A DNA stretch of 64,000 nucleotides from Gammaproteobacteria bacterium (GCA_018825305.1 JAHJEO010000013.1:1-64000); one strand, 5' to 3'. Positions 46,901 to 54,638 are shown, counted from the first letter of the stretch. Numbers and translations: made by a program. Notes: generated by a model not told the origin, from the letters alone.

Positions 46901-47073
46901 CGCTCTGTATTGGTCAGCCAGGTGCCGATCGCAGCAAGGACTTGCCGGAAACCCCCGGTCCGCTGACCAGCAAGCCGCTGGTCGACGTACGCAACGGCGG
47001 CATGAACATGGAAAGCGAATGCAGTCGCCAGACGTCGGCCGTATCCAACTCGACCAGTGGCGGTAGCAGGTAG
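40882..47073 (+). CDS. TpsA filamentous hemagglutinin-like adhesin
   Basis: A 2063-residue secreted protein. Signal peptide (LKLLAALLATSFSNGGPAQA, to ~25), then the TPS domain (~26-270) with the diagnostic VNPNGIYF and SSVILNRVVGSDPSSIFGSL. A long beta-helical region with recurring motifs such as LTLNAGAITQTGAI and ALQLLGSG runs to ~1640. Gly/Pro/Thr and then Gly/Ser/Asp low-complexity sequence covers ~1640-1990. Nine 12-residue (36-bp) repeats lie at 46381-46698. The last ~60 residues hold two Cys (QTLCIGQPG, SECSRQ). It starts inside the end of tpsB and is secreted by it. Codons for FEKVGAGGTA carry the dispersed 24-bp motif. Confidence 0.9.
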   Translation: MGKHQLKLLAALLATSFSNGGPAQAQMPTGGQVVVPGSASIANLDANRQVVTQTADRAIINWQSFSIGAGNSVRFEQPSTSSVILNRVVGSDPSSIFGSLSATGQVFLVNPNGIYFAPGAQLDVGALVATTLGIRDNDFLGGRYLFEKVGAGGTAQVVNDGIIKAREQGYVVLAGDYVANRGVVEARLGTVLLGSGNQMTLDVVGDKLVNYAVSERNVAELAGVANSGQLLADGGRVVMTASTARSLAATAVNNSGVIQARGVEERDGAVYLLADAGNIALEATSKIDVSGDAKGGTVLVGGNFHGAGPEPNAATVRVAAGSTIKADANVKGDGGQVAVWSDGTTAFQGSISARGGAQGGDGGFVEVSGKQRLAFAGTVDTRAPQGNTGTLLLDPANITISTAVDSDITAASPFKDLTDDGGTSNLNVTTLQNALATSNVTVSTATAAGGSAGNITVQDAVNWASTSTLYLVANNAISLGAAINAASGTLDLSAGGGVTQTAAITASALHLGGSGTFTLTQTNNVASLSGNVTGSVSYTDADALSLGSLNTNGNTLTLNAGAITQTGAITTTHLKVVSSGSIDLSSAGNSIGTLAATSNGAMSFRSAGAMTVGSVGGTNGVSSGGNDITLQSGGLMTLAHNANAGGATLTLNSGGGASQTGGVITASALQLLGSGSQTLASALNDVNTLAGNVSGSISYGDTDGVAIGSVGATTGITTNGNTLNLNVGSLSQSQRISTNAFELLVRYGGAVDLSNAANSIGAIGASTHGDFTLHNTSPDLYIQQVGSRSGVVTDGNDFTLVNANTLWLGNGGSNGRVDVGAGTFDLSSNRSLQYGNAKITADKLVVRSTNYAGLSGTRNSVRLLALASTGAGGGSSGAGFDLLNDRSLTIDTVNGVVGLNAASHVKISTWGDLTLNSGSTAYPGPVPTAGPNLGSGHLGLFATGTIDLAGKDFSHIGALGLQANSVTNFIGTPAAGGNSPLKFLAYNVPGSFTFRTAAELTIGNVWGILGLTATGNVWLTTGAFGASGSFPAFDVATAPSTYRDSATGKVRAGLMIEQPITASGYNVHLDSASGISQWSSDSSVTPPVSRPEARIVASSLLVTGTGQFDLYGSDNAVTNLAAAVNGSFNYNNKGPLWIETVASPLSGIGKSGIETFGVLLPDGTYNGHSIQITATDNASSICAFSYWCGLSINKNIIADPNGNPSVTLALGVSDDHKTNTRVITNSGAEVRAYALLLSAAEGAGVFMLDTKVDNLGAVGGYRSEINNTTTKDLTVIGLGSARAGSPTPIGDFYLTTQGKMLMVGGQSSGNYLALRTDSLSMLGTMEMKDGARVLLQPYDMSHSIGIHNASDWDGFTPQTNYARTLFWQFSPNATFHVGSTPAVMNNDTANVPSSVRNNNLSGDIHIGADGLGGLQMGYRSLSAQTTGTITAHPLGDVYNLQLIAPTVNVYGFNLTGDKLYLVANTMNFPNSASSYAMPNKADVLFQPYTSDSIWIGDRDNVNWGWQKQYSWGFLDKFASAGRLIFSGTTDRPFNHWVNLAWGGNYHQLPNKVVISTGSYISTPMGNLGNVTRSAWNASTVPLTYPLLERVETLYNYPFGFVYTDPSPTPHGLGKAGGTWNGCLNLATCTGTNPSTPTGFTPTGGGTGGTGGTGGTGSGGSTPGSPPLPPAAPPSTPSSVTPGTTPGGGGTPTSPTTPVTPPSIPSHPGDAGGGGGTGGGAGGSGGGGDPAAGLSGGGSGGSGGGAGGAGGGSGGAGSGDGSGGGAGGSGGGSGGAGSGDGSGAGGGAGGSGGGSGGAGSGDGGGAGGAGSGDGSGSGGGSGGGSGGASGSGGGSSSSDGSGSGGGSSSSDGSGSGGGSSSSDGSGSGGGSSSSDGSGGGSSSSDGSGSGGGSSSSDGSGSGGGSSSSDGSGSGGGSSSSDGSGSGGGSSSSDGGGSGGADTSDSGGGSGGDKSSGGSTSGGADNQGGIASSDGNGGTGGSAGGGSGGGNSSGSSGSGTGAVTVGDQTLCIGQPGADRSKDLPETPGPLTSKPLVDVRNGGMNMESECSRQTSAVSNSTSGGSR
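41322..41345 (-). repeat. dispersed 24-bp motif, copy F (antisense within tpsA)
   Basis: Minus strand GCCGT AC CGCCAGCGCCGACTTTT, perfect match, followed by one more T. Confidence 0.7.
46381..46698 (+). repeat. nine 36-bp tandem repeats in the tpsA tail
   Basis: Units start at 46381, 46417, 46453, 46489, 46519, 46555, 46591, 46627 and 46663. All are 36 bases except the fourth (30). Each encodes SSSSDGSGSGGG with small changes. Units differ mainly at synonymous sites (TCG/TCA, GAT/GAC). Unit length is a multiple of 3, so copy number can vary in frame by slippage or recombination. The upstream Gly/Ser/Ala stretch (46020-46380) is a less regular repeat. Confidence 0.9.
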
Positions 47074-47109
47074 AGGATGACTGCGCGAACGAACGCCTGC
47101 CGCGCTGAC

Positions 47110-47688
47110 CTACCGCATGTCGTAATTGCGCAGGGCCGGCTTGCCCTCGCTTGCCGGCACCTCCGACATGCGAGCCTTGGCGTTGTTGCCGGGCGAGGAA
47201 AAATAGAGCGCAAAGAGGGCGCAGGGAAGAAGCACCGCGGCGACTTTCAGGCTGACCGGATTGGGTGCCGGCGCCGGTCCGAAGCGATTGGCTTCCTTTT
47301 TCCCCGGAATCGCGACCAGCGCGAATGGCACCAGCGGAATCAGCACCAGCAGCGACCACCAGCCGCTGAGGTTGAAGTCATGCAGGCGGCGAATGCTCAT
47401 GACGAATACGATCAAGGGAAAGATAACGCTCTTGACCATGATGTAGCTGGTCGTGGACACCAGCTTGCCCAGACCGGCCGGCAGCAGATAAGCCACACTG
47501 TAGACCACCACCAGCAGGACGACGCAACTCGACAGCGCACCCAGAATGTAAACAAAGTAACGCAGGCGGCCGACGCGATCCGACAGCGAAAAGAAGCGCG
47601 GCGTTGCCGCAATGGAATTCAGCGAAATGACGGGCGAATTGGATTCGGATTGCACGGCGACTTTCCAGAGTACGCGGCATGCCACCAA
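47110..47688 (-). CDS. DUF805 family membrane protein
   Basis: A 192-residue protein with a cytoplasmic lead and four membrane segments (FVYILGALSSCVVLLVVVYS, the next around residues 80-96, SLLVLIPLVPFALVAI, VAAVLLPCALFALYF). The DUF805 signature is GRLRYFVY and RRLHDFNLSGWW. Function unknown. Convergent with tpsA, with 36 bases between them and no clear terminator. A shorter start is possible because the first ~35 residues are not conserved in the family. Confidence 0.82.
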   Translation of the reverse strand: MVACRVLWKVAVQSESNSPVISLNSIAATPRFFSLSDRVGRLRYFVYILGALSSCVVLLVVVYSVAYLLPAGLGKLVSTTSYIMVKSVIFPLIVFVMSIRRLHDFNLSGWWSLLVLIPLVPFALVAIPGKKEANRFGPAPAPNPVSLKVAAVLLPCALFALYFSSPGNNAKARMSEVPASEGKPALRNYDMR

Positions 47689-47789
47689 CCAGCCATGGCG
47701 AACGCCGCACGAGTCGAAGCAATTCTACCCGCTCCGCTTCTTGCGTTATCATGGCTTGACCCCATCGACCCGCACGCGATCAAGCCAAT

Positions 47790-48257
47790 ATGAAACAGGA
47801 CATCTCAGCGGAATTCCAGCGGCGCTTTCCCGCGGTCAGCGCCGAACTCGGCCCGGAGAACCTGTCTCGGTTGCTGGACGCCTGCACTGTCGTCGACATA
47901 GCCCCGCGCCGCAAGCTGTTTCGCGACCGCATGCCATCCGAGTCGCTTTATCTGGTGCTTGAAGGCGAGATGGCCGCTTCGGTCGAAGAAGGTTCCAAGA
48001 CGATTACAGTCGGACGCCCCATCAAGCCCGGCGACTGGCTCGGCGAAATCGCGATACTCAGCGGTGAGATGCTGGCCAGCTCCACCGTGACTACCGTGAC
48101 CCATTGCCGCGCACTCAAGATTCATTTCCGCGATTTCGAGAATCTGGTCATCCATGACGAAGACATTTCCCACGTACTGCTTGGTCAACTGATTGACCTG
48201 CTGGCCGAACGCCTGCGCGGATCGAATGCCACAGCCGAGAAGATGAGCACCCAATGA
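47790..48257 (+). CDS. cyclic-nucleotide-binding-domain protein (single domain)
   Basis: A 155-residue protein consisting of a cNMP-binding fold (RMPSESLYLVLEGEMAASVE; KPGDWLGEIAILSGEMLASS). The phosphate-binding Arg-Ala pair is not obvious in the GE..L loop, so nucleotide binding is uncertain. No DNA-binding domain follows, unlike Crp. It probably acts by protein contact. The stop overlaps the start of a second, related gene by 4 bases (ATGA). Confidence 0.8.
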   Translation: MKQDISAEFQRRFPAVSAELGPENLSRLLDACTVVDIAPRRKLFRDRMPSESLYLVLEGEMAASVEEGSKTITVGRPIKPGDWLGEIAILSGEMLASSTVTTVTHCRALKIHFRDFENLVIHDEDISHVLLGQLIDLLAERLRGSNATAEKMSTQ

Positions 48258-48748
48258 ACGATCTGCGCGTTTTCATCCACGGACTGCCTGCCTTCGAGCG
48301 CTTTCAAGGAAAATCGCTCGACATGCTGGTGGACAAGTTGCGGCTGGTGGACTTCGAGCCGGGACAACACCTGATCGACCAGGGCACGCAGGGGCACGCG
48401 ACGTACATCATCATCGAGGGCACTGTCGAGCTCACCCATCGCGAGTCCATCGGCGGGATCGAGCAGGAATCGCGCGATGCCCGCGACGGCGAAGTGATCG
48501 GCCTGCTATCCCTGGTCGACAACATGCCCTCGCCGGAGACCTGCACGGCGAAGACCAAGGTCTTTGCGGCGGAGCTGACGCCCGAGCGATATCAGGCGCT
48601 TTTCCTGCAGGCACCCGCGGTCGCACATCAGTTGCAGTACATGGTTGCCGTGCAATTGGCGCGCGACCTGCAAGAGAAGAACAAGGCCCTGCGCAAGGGG
48701 CTGGCGAAACAGAAGCCGGCTTCGCTGCTGGAACGTCTGTTCGGCTGA
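48254..48748 (+). CDS. cyclic-nucleotide-binding-domain protein (single domain)
   Basis: A 164-residue protein with a second cNMP-like fold (FEPGQHLIDQGTQGHATYII; GEVIGLLSLVDNMPSPETCT), then a C-terminal helix with ARDLQEKNKALRKGLAKQKP, possibly a coiled coil. Again no DNA-binding domain. It is a probable paralogue of its upstream neighbour, and the two may form a heteromer. The next gene, a transglycosylase, begins 4 bases after its stop. Confidence 0.8.
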   Translation: MNDLRVFIHGLPAFERFQGKSLDMLVDKLRLVDFEPGQHLIDQGTQGHATYIIIEGTVELTHRESIGGIEQESRDARDGEVIGLLSLVDNMPSPETCTAKTKVFAAELTPERYQALFLQAPAVAHQLQYMVAVQLARDLQEKNKALRKGLAKQKPASLLERLFG

Positions 48749-48752
48749 TCCG

Positions 48753-49301
48753 GTGCTACCGGGGCTCGAGCAACTCATCATCCAGTGCGCGCCGCAGGTG
48801 GCGCCCGCCACCATGATGGCGCTGGTGAAGGTCGAGTCCGGTGGCAATCCGCTGGCCATCAACGTCAATGGCAAGCGTCGCCTGGCACGCCAGCCGAAGT
48901 CCCGCGACGAGGCCATGGCCTGGTCGGAATGGCTGATCGCGCACGGCTACTCGGTCGACATGGGGCTGACCCAGGTCAACTCGGCCAACCTTTCCAAACT
49001 GCGCTCGAATCTTGCGGCGATGTTCGACCCCTGCGCCAACCTGGCCGCCGGAGCAACCATCCTGAGCCATGAATACGCCGGTGCCGCGCGGCGTTACGGC
49101 ACCGGCCAGCATGCCCTGAAGGCAGCACTGTCCGCCTACAACACCGGCAACCATCGTGCCGGACTGGCAAACGGTTATGTCGCCAAGGTCAGCGCCGCGG
49201 CGCGCCCGGGCGACCGCACCGGCAAGGCACCTCCCCTCACTGACATTCCACGGGAACCCGGCGATCCGGTATCCCCCCGGGTGTACCAAGCCAAGCGCTA
49301 G
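48753..49301 (+). CDS. VirB1-like lytic transglycosylase
   Basis: A 182-residue lysozyme-like protein. The SLT motif is APATMMALVKVESGGNPLAI (catalytic Glu in VKVESGGNP), then VDMGLTQVNSANL and the LKAALSAYNTGNHRAG motif. It cleaves peptidoglycan with formation of 1,6-anhydro ends in this family. The start GTG at 48753 leaves almost no signal peptide (LPGLEQLIIQCAPQVAP); export is therefore unclear and the start may be misjudged. VirB1 proteins open the wall for type IV secretion, but no other secretion genes of that type are near. It may serve the pilus locus. Confidence 0.8.
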   Translation: MLPGLEQLIIQCAPQVAPATMMALVKVESGGNPLAINVNGKRRLARQPKSRDEAMAWSEWLIAHGYSVDMGLTQVNSANLSKLRSNLAAMFDPCANLAAGATILSHEYAGAARRYGTGQHALKAALSAYNTGNHRAGLANGYVAKVSAAARPGDRTGKAPPLTDIPREPGDPVSPRVYQAKR

Positions 49302-49371
49302 GCGAGGCGACGAGACAGGGGCGCGTAGACCTTTCGTGCTATAACCCGGCAGCCTTCGTGCCTTCAATTAC

Positions 49372-50637
49372 ATGTCGCTCGGTTTCTACATCATCATGGC
49401 GGCGCAGTTTTTTTCTGCGCTTGCCGACAATGCCCTGCTGATCGTCGCGATCGCCATCCTGCGGGACATGCACGCGCCGGCGGCCTACGAGCCGCTACTA
49501 AAGACTTTTTTCACCGTTTCCTACGTCGCCCTGGCCGCCTTCGTCGGCGCCTTCGCCGACTCGATGCCGAAGTGGCGCGTGATGTTCATCAGCAACGGCA
49601 TCAAGATCTTCGGCTGCTCGCTGATGTTCTTCGACGTACACCCTTTGATTGCCTATGCCGTGGTCGGACTGGGCGCCGCCGCCTACTCGCCGGCCAAGTA
49701 CGGCATCCTCACCGAATACCTGCCGCATCGCCTGCTGGTGGTGGCCAACGGCTGGATCGAGGGACTCACTGTCGGAGCCATCATCCTTGGTGTCGTGTTG
49801 GGTGGCATGCTGATCCAGCCAGAGATGGCCCGCTCGCTGCTGGATCTGGATTTCCCGCTGATCGACACCGGCGTCGATTCCATCGCCGAGATGAGTCTGC
49901 TGATCATAGGCGGGCTGTACCTGGTGGCGGCAATATTCAACCTCTACGTCCCGGACACCGGGGTCGACCACAAGCCGCTGAAGAAGAATCCCGTCTTCCT
50001 TTTCCACGAATTCAACCACTGCGTGAAACTGCTCTGGCGCGACAAACTCGGCCAGATATCCCTTGCAGTGACGACGCTGTTCTGGGGCGCCGGTGCCACA
50101 CTGCAGTTCATCGTGCTCGAATGGGCCAAGACTGCTCTTCATCTGGATCTGTCGAAGGCCAGCATGCTGCAGGGGGTCGTCGCCGTCGGCGTCGCTATCG
50201 GCGCCATCCTGGCCGCCAAGATCATCACCCTGCGCAAGTCGGTGCGGGTCATTCCGCTGGGTATCGCCATGGGTATCGGCGTGATGGTGATGATCGCGGT
50301 GCGCGATACCTGGGTAGCGATGCCACTGCTGGTCGTCATCGGCGTGTTGTCGGGGTTTTTCGTCGTTCCCATGAATGCATTGCTGCAGCATCGCGGCCAC
50401 ATCCTGATGGGCGCCGGTCACTCCATTGCCGTGCAGAATTTCAACGAAAACCTGTCGATCCTGGTGATGACCACGATCTACTCGCTGCTGATCCGCGCCA
50501 ACCTGAGCATCTACTGGATCATCGCCCTCTTCGGCCTGTTCGTGGCTGGCACCATGTATTTCGTGCAGAGGCGTCATGAAGCCAACCAGCGCGAGCATGA
50601 CAGCGTGGCGCAACTGGAAGATTCGGCGCACCACTGA
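49372..50637 (+). CDS. lplT: lysophospholipid transporter LplT
   Basis: A 421-residue MFS protein of the LplT branch that flips lysophospholipids across the inner membrane. It starts MSLGFYIIMAAQFFSALADN and has about 12 helices, the motif FADSMPKWRVMF and PAKYGILTEYLPHRLLVVAN, both strongly conserved in LplT. In many bacteria it is fused or next to the acyltransferase Aas; here no such gene follows. The C-terminal tail (RRHEANQREHDSVAQ) is cytosolic. The stop lies in a hairpin shared with pgl. Confidence 0.92.
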   Translation: MSLGFYIIMAAQFFSALADNALLIVAIAILRDMHAPAAYEPLLKTFFTVSYVALAAFVGAFADSMPKWRVMFISNGIKIFGCSLMFFDVHPLIAYAVVGLGAAAYSPAKYGILTEYLPHRLLVVANGWIEGLTVGAIILGVVLGGMLIQPEMARSLLDLDFPLIDTGVDSIAEMSLLIIGGLYLVAAIFNLYVPDTGVDHKPLKKNPVFLFHEFNHCVKLLWRDKLGQISLAVTTLFWGAGATLQFIVLEWAKTALHLDLSKASMLQGVVAVGVAIGAILAAKIITLRKSVRVIPLGIAMGIGVMVMIAVRDTWVAMPLLVVIGVLSGFFVVPMNALLQHRGHILMGAGHSIAVQNFNENLSILVMTTIYSLLIRANLSIYWIIALFGLFVAGTMYFVQRRHEANQREHDSVAQLEDSAHH

Positions 50638-50667
50638 GCGACCGCCAAGAGCACAGCAGTCGCTCAG
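50634..50667. terminator. hairpin between convergent lplT and pgl
   Basis: CTGAGCGAC (50634-50642) pairs with GTCGCTCAG (50659-50667) around 16 bases. Both stop codons (lplT TGA at 50635-50637, pgl TGA on the minus strand at 50664-50666) sit in the arms. There is no T tract, so it is at best a weak bidirectional terminator. Confidence 0.4.
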
Positions 50668-51347
50668 CTGAAGAAAATATCGACGCCGGTGACCGGCGAG
50701 ATGCTCGCCGCAGGAATTTGTTTTCCTTCCTGCCACTCGGCGAGCGCCGGCCGCTTCCCCTCCCCGCTAACCACGAACACCACCTGCCGCGCCACGCCCA
50801 ACCGCCGTGCGCCGAGAGAGACGCGCTGTGGCGGCGGCTTGGGCGCATCGAACACCGCCAGCGCGTCGGGTGCGGCGGGTGCAGTGCCCCAGTCATGGCC
50901 GGGAAAAAGACTCGCGGTGTGTCCGTCTTCTCCCAGGCCAAGCAGGACAAGATCGAACTCACCGACGGTGACCAGTTGTTCGACGTAAGCCGCCGCCGCC
51001 TCCCGGGCACCGAGTTCTGCAGGAATCGGGTGAATCTGCGCCGGTGGAATTGTCACGTGATCCAGCCACGCGGCAGCGGCCATGCGACTGTTGCGTTCGC
51101 CATCGTCCGGTGGCAGGCAACGTTCGTCGCCGAAGTAGATGTGCCAGCGATTCCAGTCGGTATTCGCGCCGCGTAGCGCGCGATAGATCCGCTGCGGCGT
51201 GCTGCCGCCGGCCAACACCAGCCGAAAGGCGCCGCGAAGCGCCAGGGCCTCCTGCGCGGCGTGAAGGATAGCCGCGACGACGGCGCGCTCTAGCGCCTCG
51301 ACATCGGGCTGGGCATGCCAGCGGCAGACCTGGCGGGCTTGAGTCAT
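50664..51347 (-). CDS. pgl: 6-phosphogluconolactonase
   Basis: Hydrolyses 6-phosphogluconolactone in the oxidative pentose phosphate pathway. A 227-residue protein of the SOL/DevB type, with FRLVLAGGSTPQRIYRALRG near the N-terminus, IYFGDERCLPPDDGERNSRM and LLGLGEDGHTASLFPGHDWG, all signature regions. The start at 51347 lies 95 bases from the divergent gnd gene; the product supplies the substrate for Gnd. Convergent with lplT. Confidence 0.93.
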   Translation of the reverse strand: MTQARQVCRWHAQPDVEALERAVVAAILHAAQEALALRGAFRLVLAGGSTPQRIYRALRGANTDWNRWHIYFGDERCLPPDDGERNSRMAAAAWLDHVTIPPAQIHPIPAELGAREAAAAYVEQLVTVGEFDLVLLGLGEDGHTASLFPGHDWGTAPAAPDALAVFDAPKPPPQRVSLGARRLGVARQVVFVVSGEGKRPALAEWQEGKQIPAASISPVTGVDIFFS

Positions 51348-51442
51348 GATGGAATCTGTCGCATTATCCGGGCGTGATTTGCCGCCAAGCATACTGCGAA
51401 CGCGGCCACGACAGCGTACCTCTTCACTCGAAAGGAAACGTC

Positions 51443-52354
51443 ATGCGAATGGCTATGATCGGCTTGGGCAAGATGGGCGGAAACATGGTGCGGCGGCTGC
51501 GCCGTGCCGGAGTCGAAGTGGTTGGCTACGACCAGACAAAAGATGTGGTTGCCGGACTGGCGGAAGAGTGCGGCATGCTCGCGGCTGCCTCGGTGGCCGA
51601 TGCAGTCGGCCAACTCGAGGCGCCGCGCGTGGTCTGGCTGATGCTGCCGAGCGGTGCGCCAACCGAGGAACAGTTGCAGGGTCTGGCGCCATTACTCGAC
51701 GAAGGCGACGTCGTGGTCGATGGTGGCAACTCGAACTTCAAGGATAGTCAGCGCCATGGCGCGTGGCTGGCCGAGCATGGCATCGGCTTCATGGATGCAG
51801 GCACTTCCGGCGGCGTCTGGGGCCTGGAAAACGGCTATTGCCTGATGGTTGGAGCCACGCCGGCAACGGTTCGGATCATGGAACCTGTACTCAAGGCGCT
51901 GGCACCGGCGGCGGATCGCGGCTGGGCCCACGTCGGGCCGGTCGGCGCCGGCCATTATTCCAAGATGATCCACAACGGCATCGAGTACGGAATGATGCAG
52001 GCGCTGGCCGAGGGGCTGGACCTGCTGCGCGGCAAGCAGGAGTTCGAGTTCGACCTGGCACAGATGACGGAACTCTGGCGCAACGGCTCGGTCGTGCGCA
52101 GCTGGCTGCTCGACCTCACGGCCGAGGCGCTCAAGGGCGACCAGGAGTTGACCGAAGTTGCGCCCTACGTCTCCGACTCGGGCGAAGGCCGCTGGACGGT
52201 GATCGACTCGGTGGAACAGGGCATCGCCGCCCCAGTGCTGACGCTGGCGCTACAGATGCGCTTCGCCAGCCAGGATCAGAAAGGGTACGGCGCCCGCCTG
52301 CTGTCGCTGATGCGCAATGCCTTCGGCGGCCATGCCGTGAAGTCCAGCAAATGA
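51443..52354 (+). CDS. gnd: 6-phosphogluconate dehydrogenase, decarboxylating (short YqeC/GndA-like form)
   Basis: Oxidises 6-phosphogluconate to ribulose 5-phosphate with release of CO2. A 303-residue short form; Rossmann motif [15 protein letters not shown] at the N-terminus, [13 protein letters not shown], and the catalytic Lys in [24 protein letters not shown] replaces the NRT segment of the long NADP enzymes, so NAD may be used; this is inference. The start at 51443 follows GAAAGGAAACGTC. The stop overlaps the zwf start (ATGA). Confidence 0.92.
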   Translation: MRMAMIGLGKMGGNMVRRLRRAGVEVVGYDQTKDVVAGLAEECGMLAAASVADAVGQLEAPRVVWLMLPSGAPTEEQLQGLAPLLDEGDVVVDGGNSNFKDSQRHGAWLAEHGIGFMDAGTSGGVWGLENGYCLMVGATPATVRIMEPVLKALAPAADRGWAHVGPVGAGHYSKMIHNGIEYGMMQALAEGLDLLRGKQEFEFDLAQMTELWRNGSVVRSWLLDLTAEALKGDQELTEVAPYVSDSGEGRWTVIDSVEQGIAAPVLTLALQMRFASQDQKGYGARLLSLMRNAFGGHAVKSSK

Positions 52355-53856
52355 AGACAATCGATCCCTGCACGCTAGTCATCTTCGGTGCCGGCGGCAA
52401 TCTGTCGCGGCTCAAGCTGATACCGGCCCTGTTCCGCCTGGAAGTCGGCGGCCGGCTGCCGGAACGGATGTTGATACTCGCCGCCAGCCTCGAGGAATGG
52501 AGCCGCGAGCAGTGGATCGCCGAGGTCGAGGCCATGCTCGCCGCGAAGTATCCCGCGGGATACGACCAGCCGGCCTTCGAGCGTTTTCGCAACCGGCTGC
52601 ACTACCATCCCAATCCGATGGGCGACGATGGCGCCTACGGACGCTTGCGCCAGACGCTGGAAGAAAACCCGGAGTTCCCGCGCAATGCGGTTTTCTACAT
52701 GGCGGTTCGACCGTCCGAGTTTCCCGCCATCATCGACAGGCTGGGCAATGTCGGCCTGCTCAAGCAGGGCAACGGCTGGCGCCGCGTGGTCATCGAGAAG
52801 CCCTTCGGCTACGACCTGCTGAGCGCACAGACGCTGCAGCAGGGCCTCTACCGCCACCTCAACGAGCCGCAGATATTCCGCATCGACCACTACCTCGGCA
52901 AGGGCACGGTGCAGAACGTGATGGTCTTCCGCTTCGCCAACATCCTGCTGGAGCCGCTGTGGAACCGGCACTTCATTGACCACGTGCAGATCACCCATTC
53001 GGAAACGCTGGGCATACAGGGACGCGCTGACTACTACGAAGGCGCCGGCGCGCTGCGCGACATGGTACAGAGCCACCTGCTGCAGCTGATGGCACTGGTG
53101 GCAATGGAGCCGCCGGTGACCATGGCGGCCGAGCACCTGCGCGACGAGAAGGTGAAAGTGCTCAAGGCCATCCGCCCGATCACGCAGAATTCGGTGCATG
53201 CCCATGCCTTCCGCGGCCAGTACACCAGCGGTGTCATCGACAGCAAGACCGTGCCCGGTTACCTTGAGGAAAAAGGCGTGTCGTCGGAAAGCACTACCGA
53301 GACCTATGCCGCCCTCAAGCTGTTCGTCGACAACTGGCGCTGGTCGGGCGTGCCCTTCTATCTGCGCACCGGCAAGCGCATGGCCGAGAATGCCTCGGCC
53401 ATCTGCATCCGCTTCAAGAACCCGCCGCAAGACCTGTTACGGCACACCCGCCACGACCCGTCGCGCCCCAACTGGATCATGCTCGGCATCCAGCCCAACG
53501 ACTGCATGAAGATGGAATTGCAGGTGAAGGTGCCCGGCCTCGAACTGCACACCCGCACCATCAGCCTCGACGCCACCTACCGCAAGGCCAGCGAGGAGGA
53601 ATACGACGCCTACGAGGGGCTGCTGCTCGATACCATGCTCGGCGACCACTCGCTGTTCCTGCGCTACGACGAGGTTGAATGGGCCTGGCGCGTGGTTGAT
53701 CCGGTGCTCAAGGTGTGGGCGATGGAACGCGAGTTCATCAACGGCTACCAGGCCGGCTCATGGGGGCCGCGCGGCACCTACCGCCTGTTCGACCGCGACG
53801 ACCAGTTCTGGCGACATTCGCTCGACATCCAGGGGGCGGACCTGCAGGCATATTGA
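52351..53856 (+). CDS. zwf: glucose-6-phosphate 1-dehydrogenase
   Basis: First enzyme of the oxidative pentose phosphate and Entner-Doudoroff routes. A 501-residue protein; dinucleotide motif [17 protein letters not shown] near the N-terminus (most members have GASGDL; here G-N-L), catalytic [10 protein letters not shown] preceded by FRID, and [12 protein letters not shown]. The length is normal. It is translationally coupled to gnd; pgl is divergent, so all three genes of the oxidative branch are together. Confidence 0.95.
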   Translation: MKTIDPCTLVIFGAGGNLSRLKLIPALFRLEVGGRLPERMLILAASLEEWSREQWIAEVEAMLAAKYPAGYDQPAFERFRNRLHYHPNPMGDDGAYGRLRQTLEENPEFPRNAVFYMAVRPSEFPAIIDRLGNVGLLKQGNGWRRVVIEKPFGYDLLSAQTLQQGLYRHLNEPQIFRIDHYLGKGTVQNVMVFRFANILLEPLWNRHFIDHVQITHSETLGIQGRADYYEGAGALRDMVQSHLLQLMALVAMEPPVTMAAEHLRDEKVKVLKAIRPITQNSVHAHAFRGQYTSGVIDSKTVPGYLEEKGVSSESTTETYAALKLFVDNWRWSGVPFYLRTGKRMAENASAICIRFKNPPQDLLRHTRHDPSRPNWIMLGIQPNDCMKMELQVKVPGLELHTRTISLDATYRKASEEEYDAYEGLLLDTMLGDHSLFLRYDEVEWAWRVVDPVLKVWAMEREFINGYQAGSWGPRGTYRLFDRDDQFWRHSLDIQGADLQAY

Positions 53857-53951
53857 CCGACCGGCGTCCGCGGAGCGGCTGGCCGCTGGCCACCGAAGCC
53901 ATGTATCCTGCTACCGGATCAGGGCAAGATGCCCATTCCAACAATCGATGC

Positions 53952-54260
53952 ATGGATCGGAGCAATCAGGTGAGCGAAGACGAAGTCCTATCGAAAGAAC
54001 AACGCATCCTGCGCGTGCTGCGCAAGGTATTGGCCAACATCGTGAAGGACGCCACCCCGGCGCCGGGCCAGCCGCATCCCTTCCAGGAAAGCACGATTCA
54101 CGACATCCGCGACCTGTTCGGCCTGATTTCCGAACGCGAGGCCGAGCTGGCCGAGCAGGCCGGACTCAACCGCAACGAGAAGCCCTACTACACCGATGAG
54201 CCGCAGGCCAGCAGCGTCGTGACGCTGCACCGGCCGGCCAAGGACAAGAAGCTGAACTGA
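53952..54260 (+). CDS. small protein of unknown function
   Basis: A 102-residue (or 96-residue, GTG at 53970) soluble protein. It is helical at the start (SKEQRILRVLRKVLANIVKD), with the conserved-looking middle FQESTIHDIRDLFGLISERE and a Lys-rich end (AKDKKLN). I recall similar proteins in Rhodocyclaceae but no function. The GTG at 53970 has GGAG 8 bases ahead and may be the real start. It follows zwf by 95 bases. Confidence 0.65.
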   Translation: MDRSNQVSEDEVLSKEQRILRVLRKVLANIVKDATPAPGQPHPFQESTIHDIRDLFGLISEREAELAEQAGLNRNEKPYYTDEPQASSVVTLHRPAKDKKLN

Positions 54261-54284
54261 ACGCACCCGAAGCGCGGTGCGACC

Positions 54285-54533
54285 TCACTGGATGTAGGAA
54301 ATCTCCATCTCGGCGTCGAGTTCGGTCACGGTGTCGAGGATTTCCTCGGTGAGCTGCTGATCCTCGTCGCTCCAGGTCGCATCCGGCTCCATGGAAGTCG
54401 TGGCGAGCGGGGCAATGTCGAAATCGACGAAGCGGTCGCCGATCTTCAGTACCTGCACACCGGAATGTTCGATCAGTTCCCAGTCATCAGGAACTTCCAT
54501 TTCCACGTGTAGTTGCAGCACCAGTTTCTTCAT
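54285..54533 (-). CDS. small acidic protein of unknown function
   Basis: An 82-residue, strongly acidic protein (MKKLVLQLHVEMEVPDDWEL; SDEDQQLTEEILDTVTELDA). No Cys, no membrane segment. The start is supported by GGAGATCC before the ATG. It converges on the small gene at 53952. No family recognised. Confidence 0.65.
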   Translation of the reverse strand: MKKLVLQLHVEMEVPDDWELIEHSGVQVLKIGDRFVDFDIAPLATTSMEPDATWSDEDQQLTEEILDTVTELDAEMEISYIQ

Positions 54534-54638
54534 AAGGATCTCCGCGAATCGCTAGTCGATCGGGCGGATCATACGGAACAATGCCGACGGCCGGTGCAGG
54601 CACGCACGCATAATTTTCCATCGACCACCCACCCACTC

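Noticed and set aside
48753-49301. VirB1-like gene as sign of a type IV secretion system
   Set aside because: No VirB4, VirB8-11 or coupling protein gene is present in the window.
53715-53951. N-terminal extension of the small gene at 53952 into the end of zwf
   Set aside because: It would overlap zwf by ~140 bases; the composition is that of a shifted zwf frame, and a better start exists downstream.
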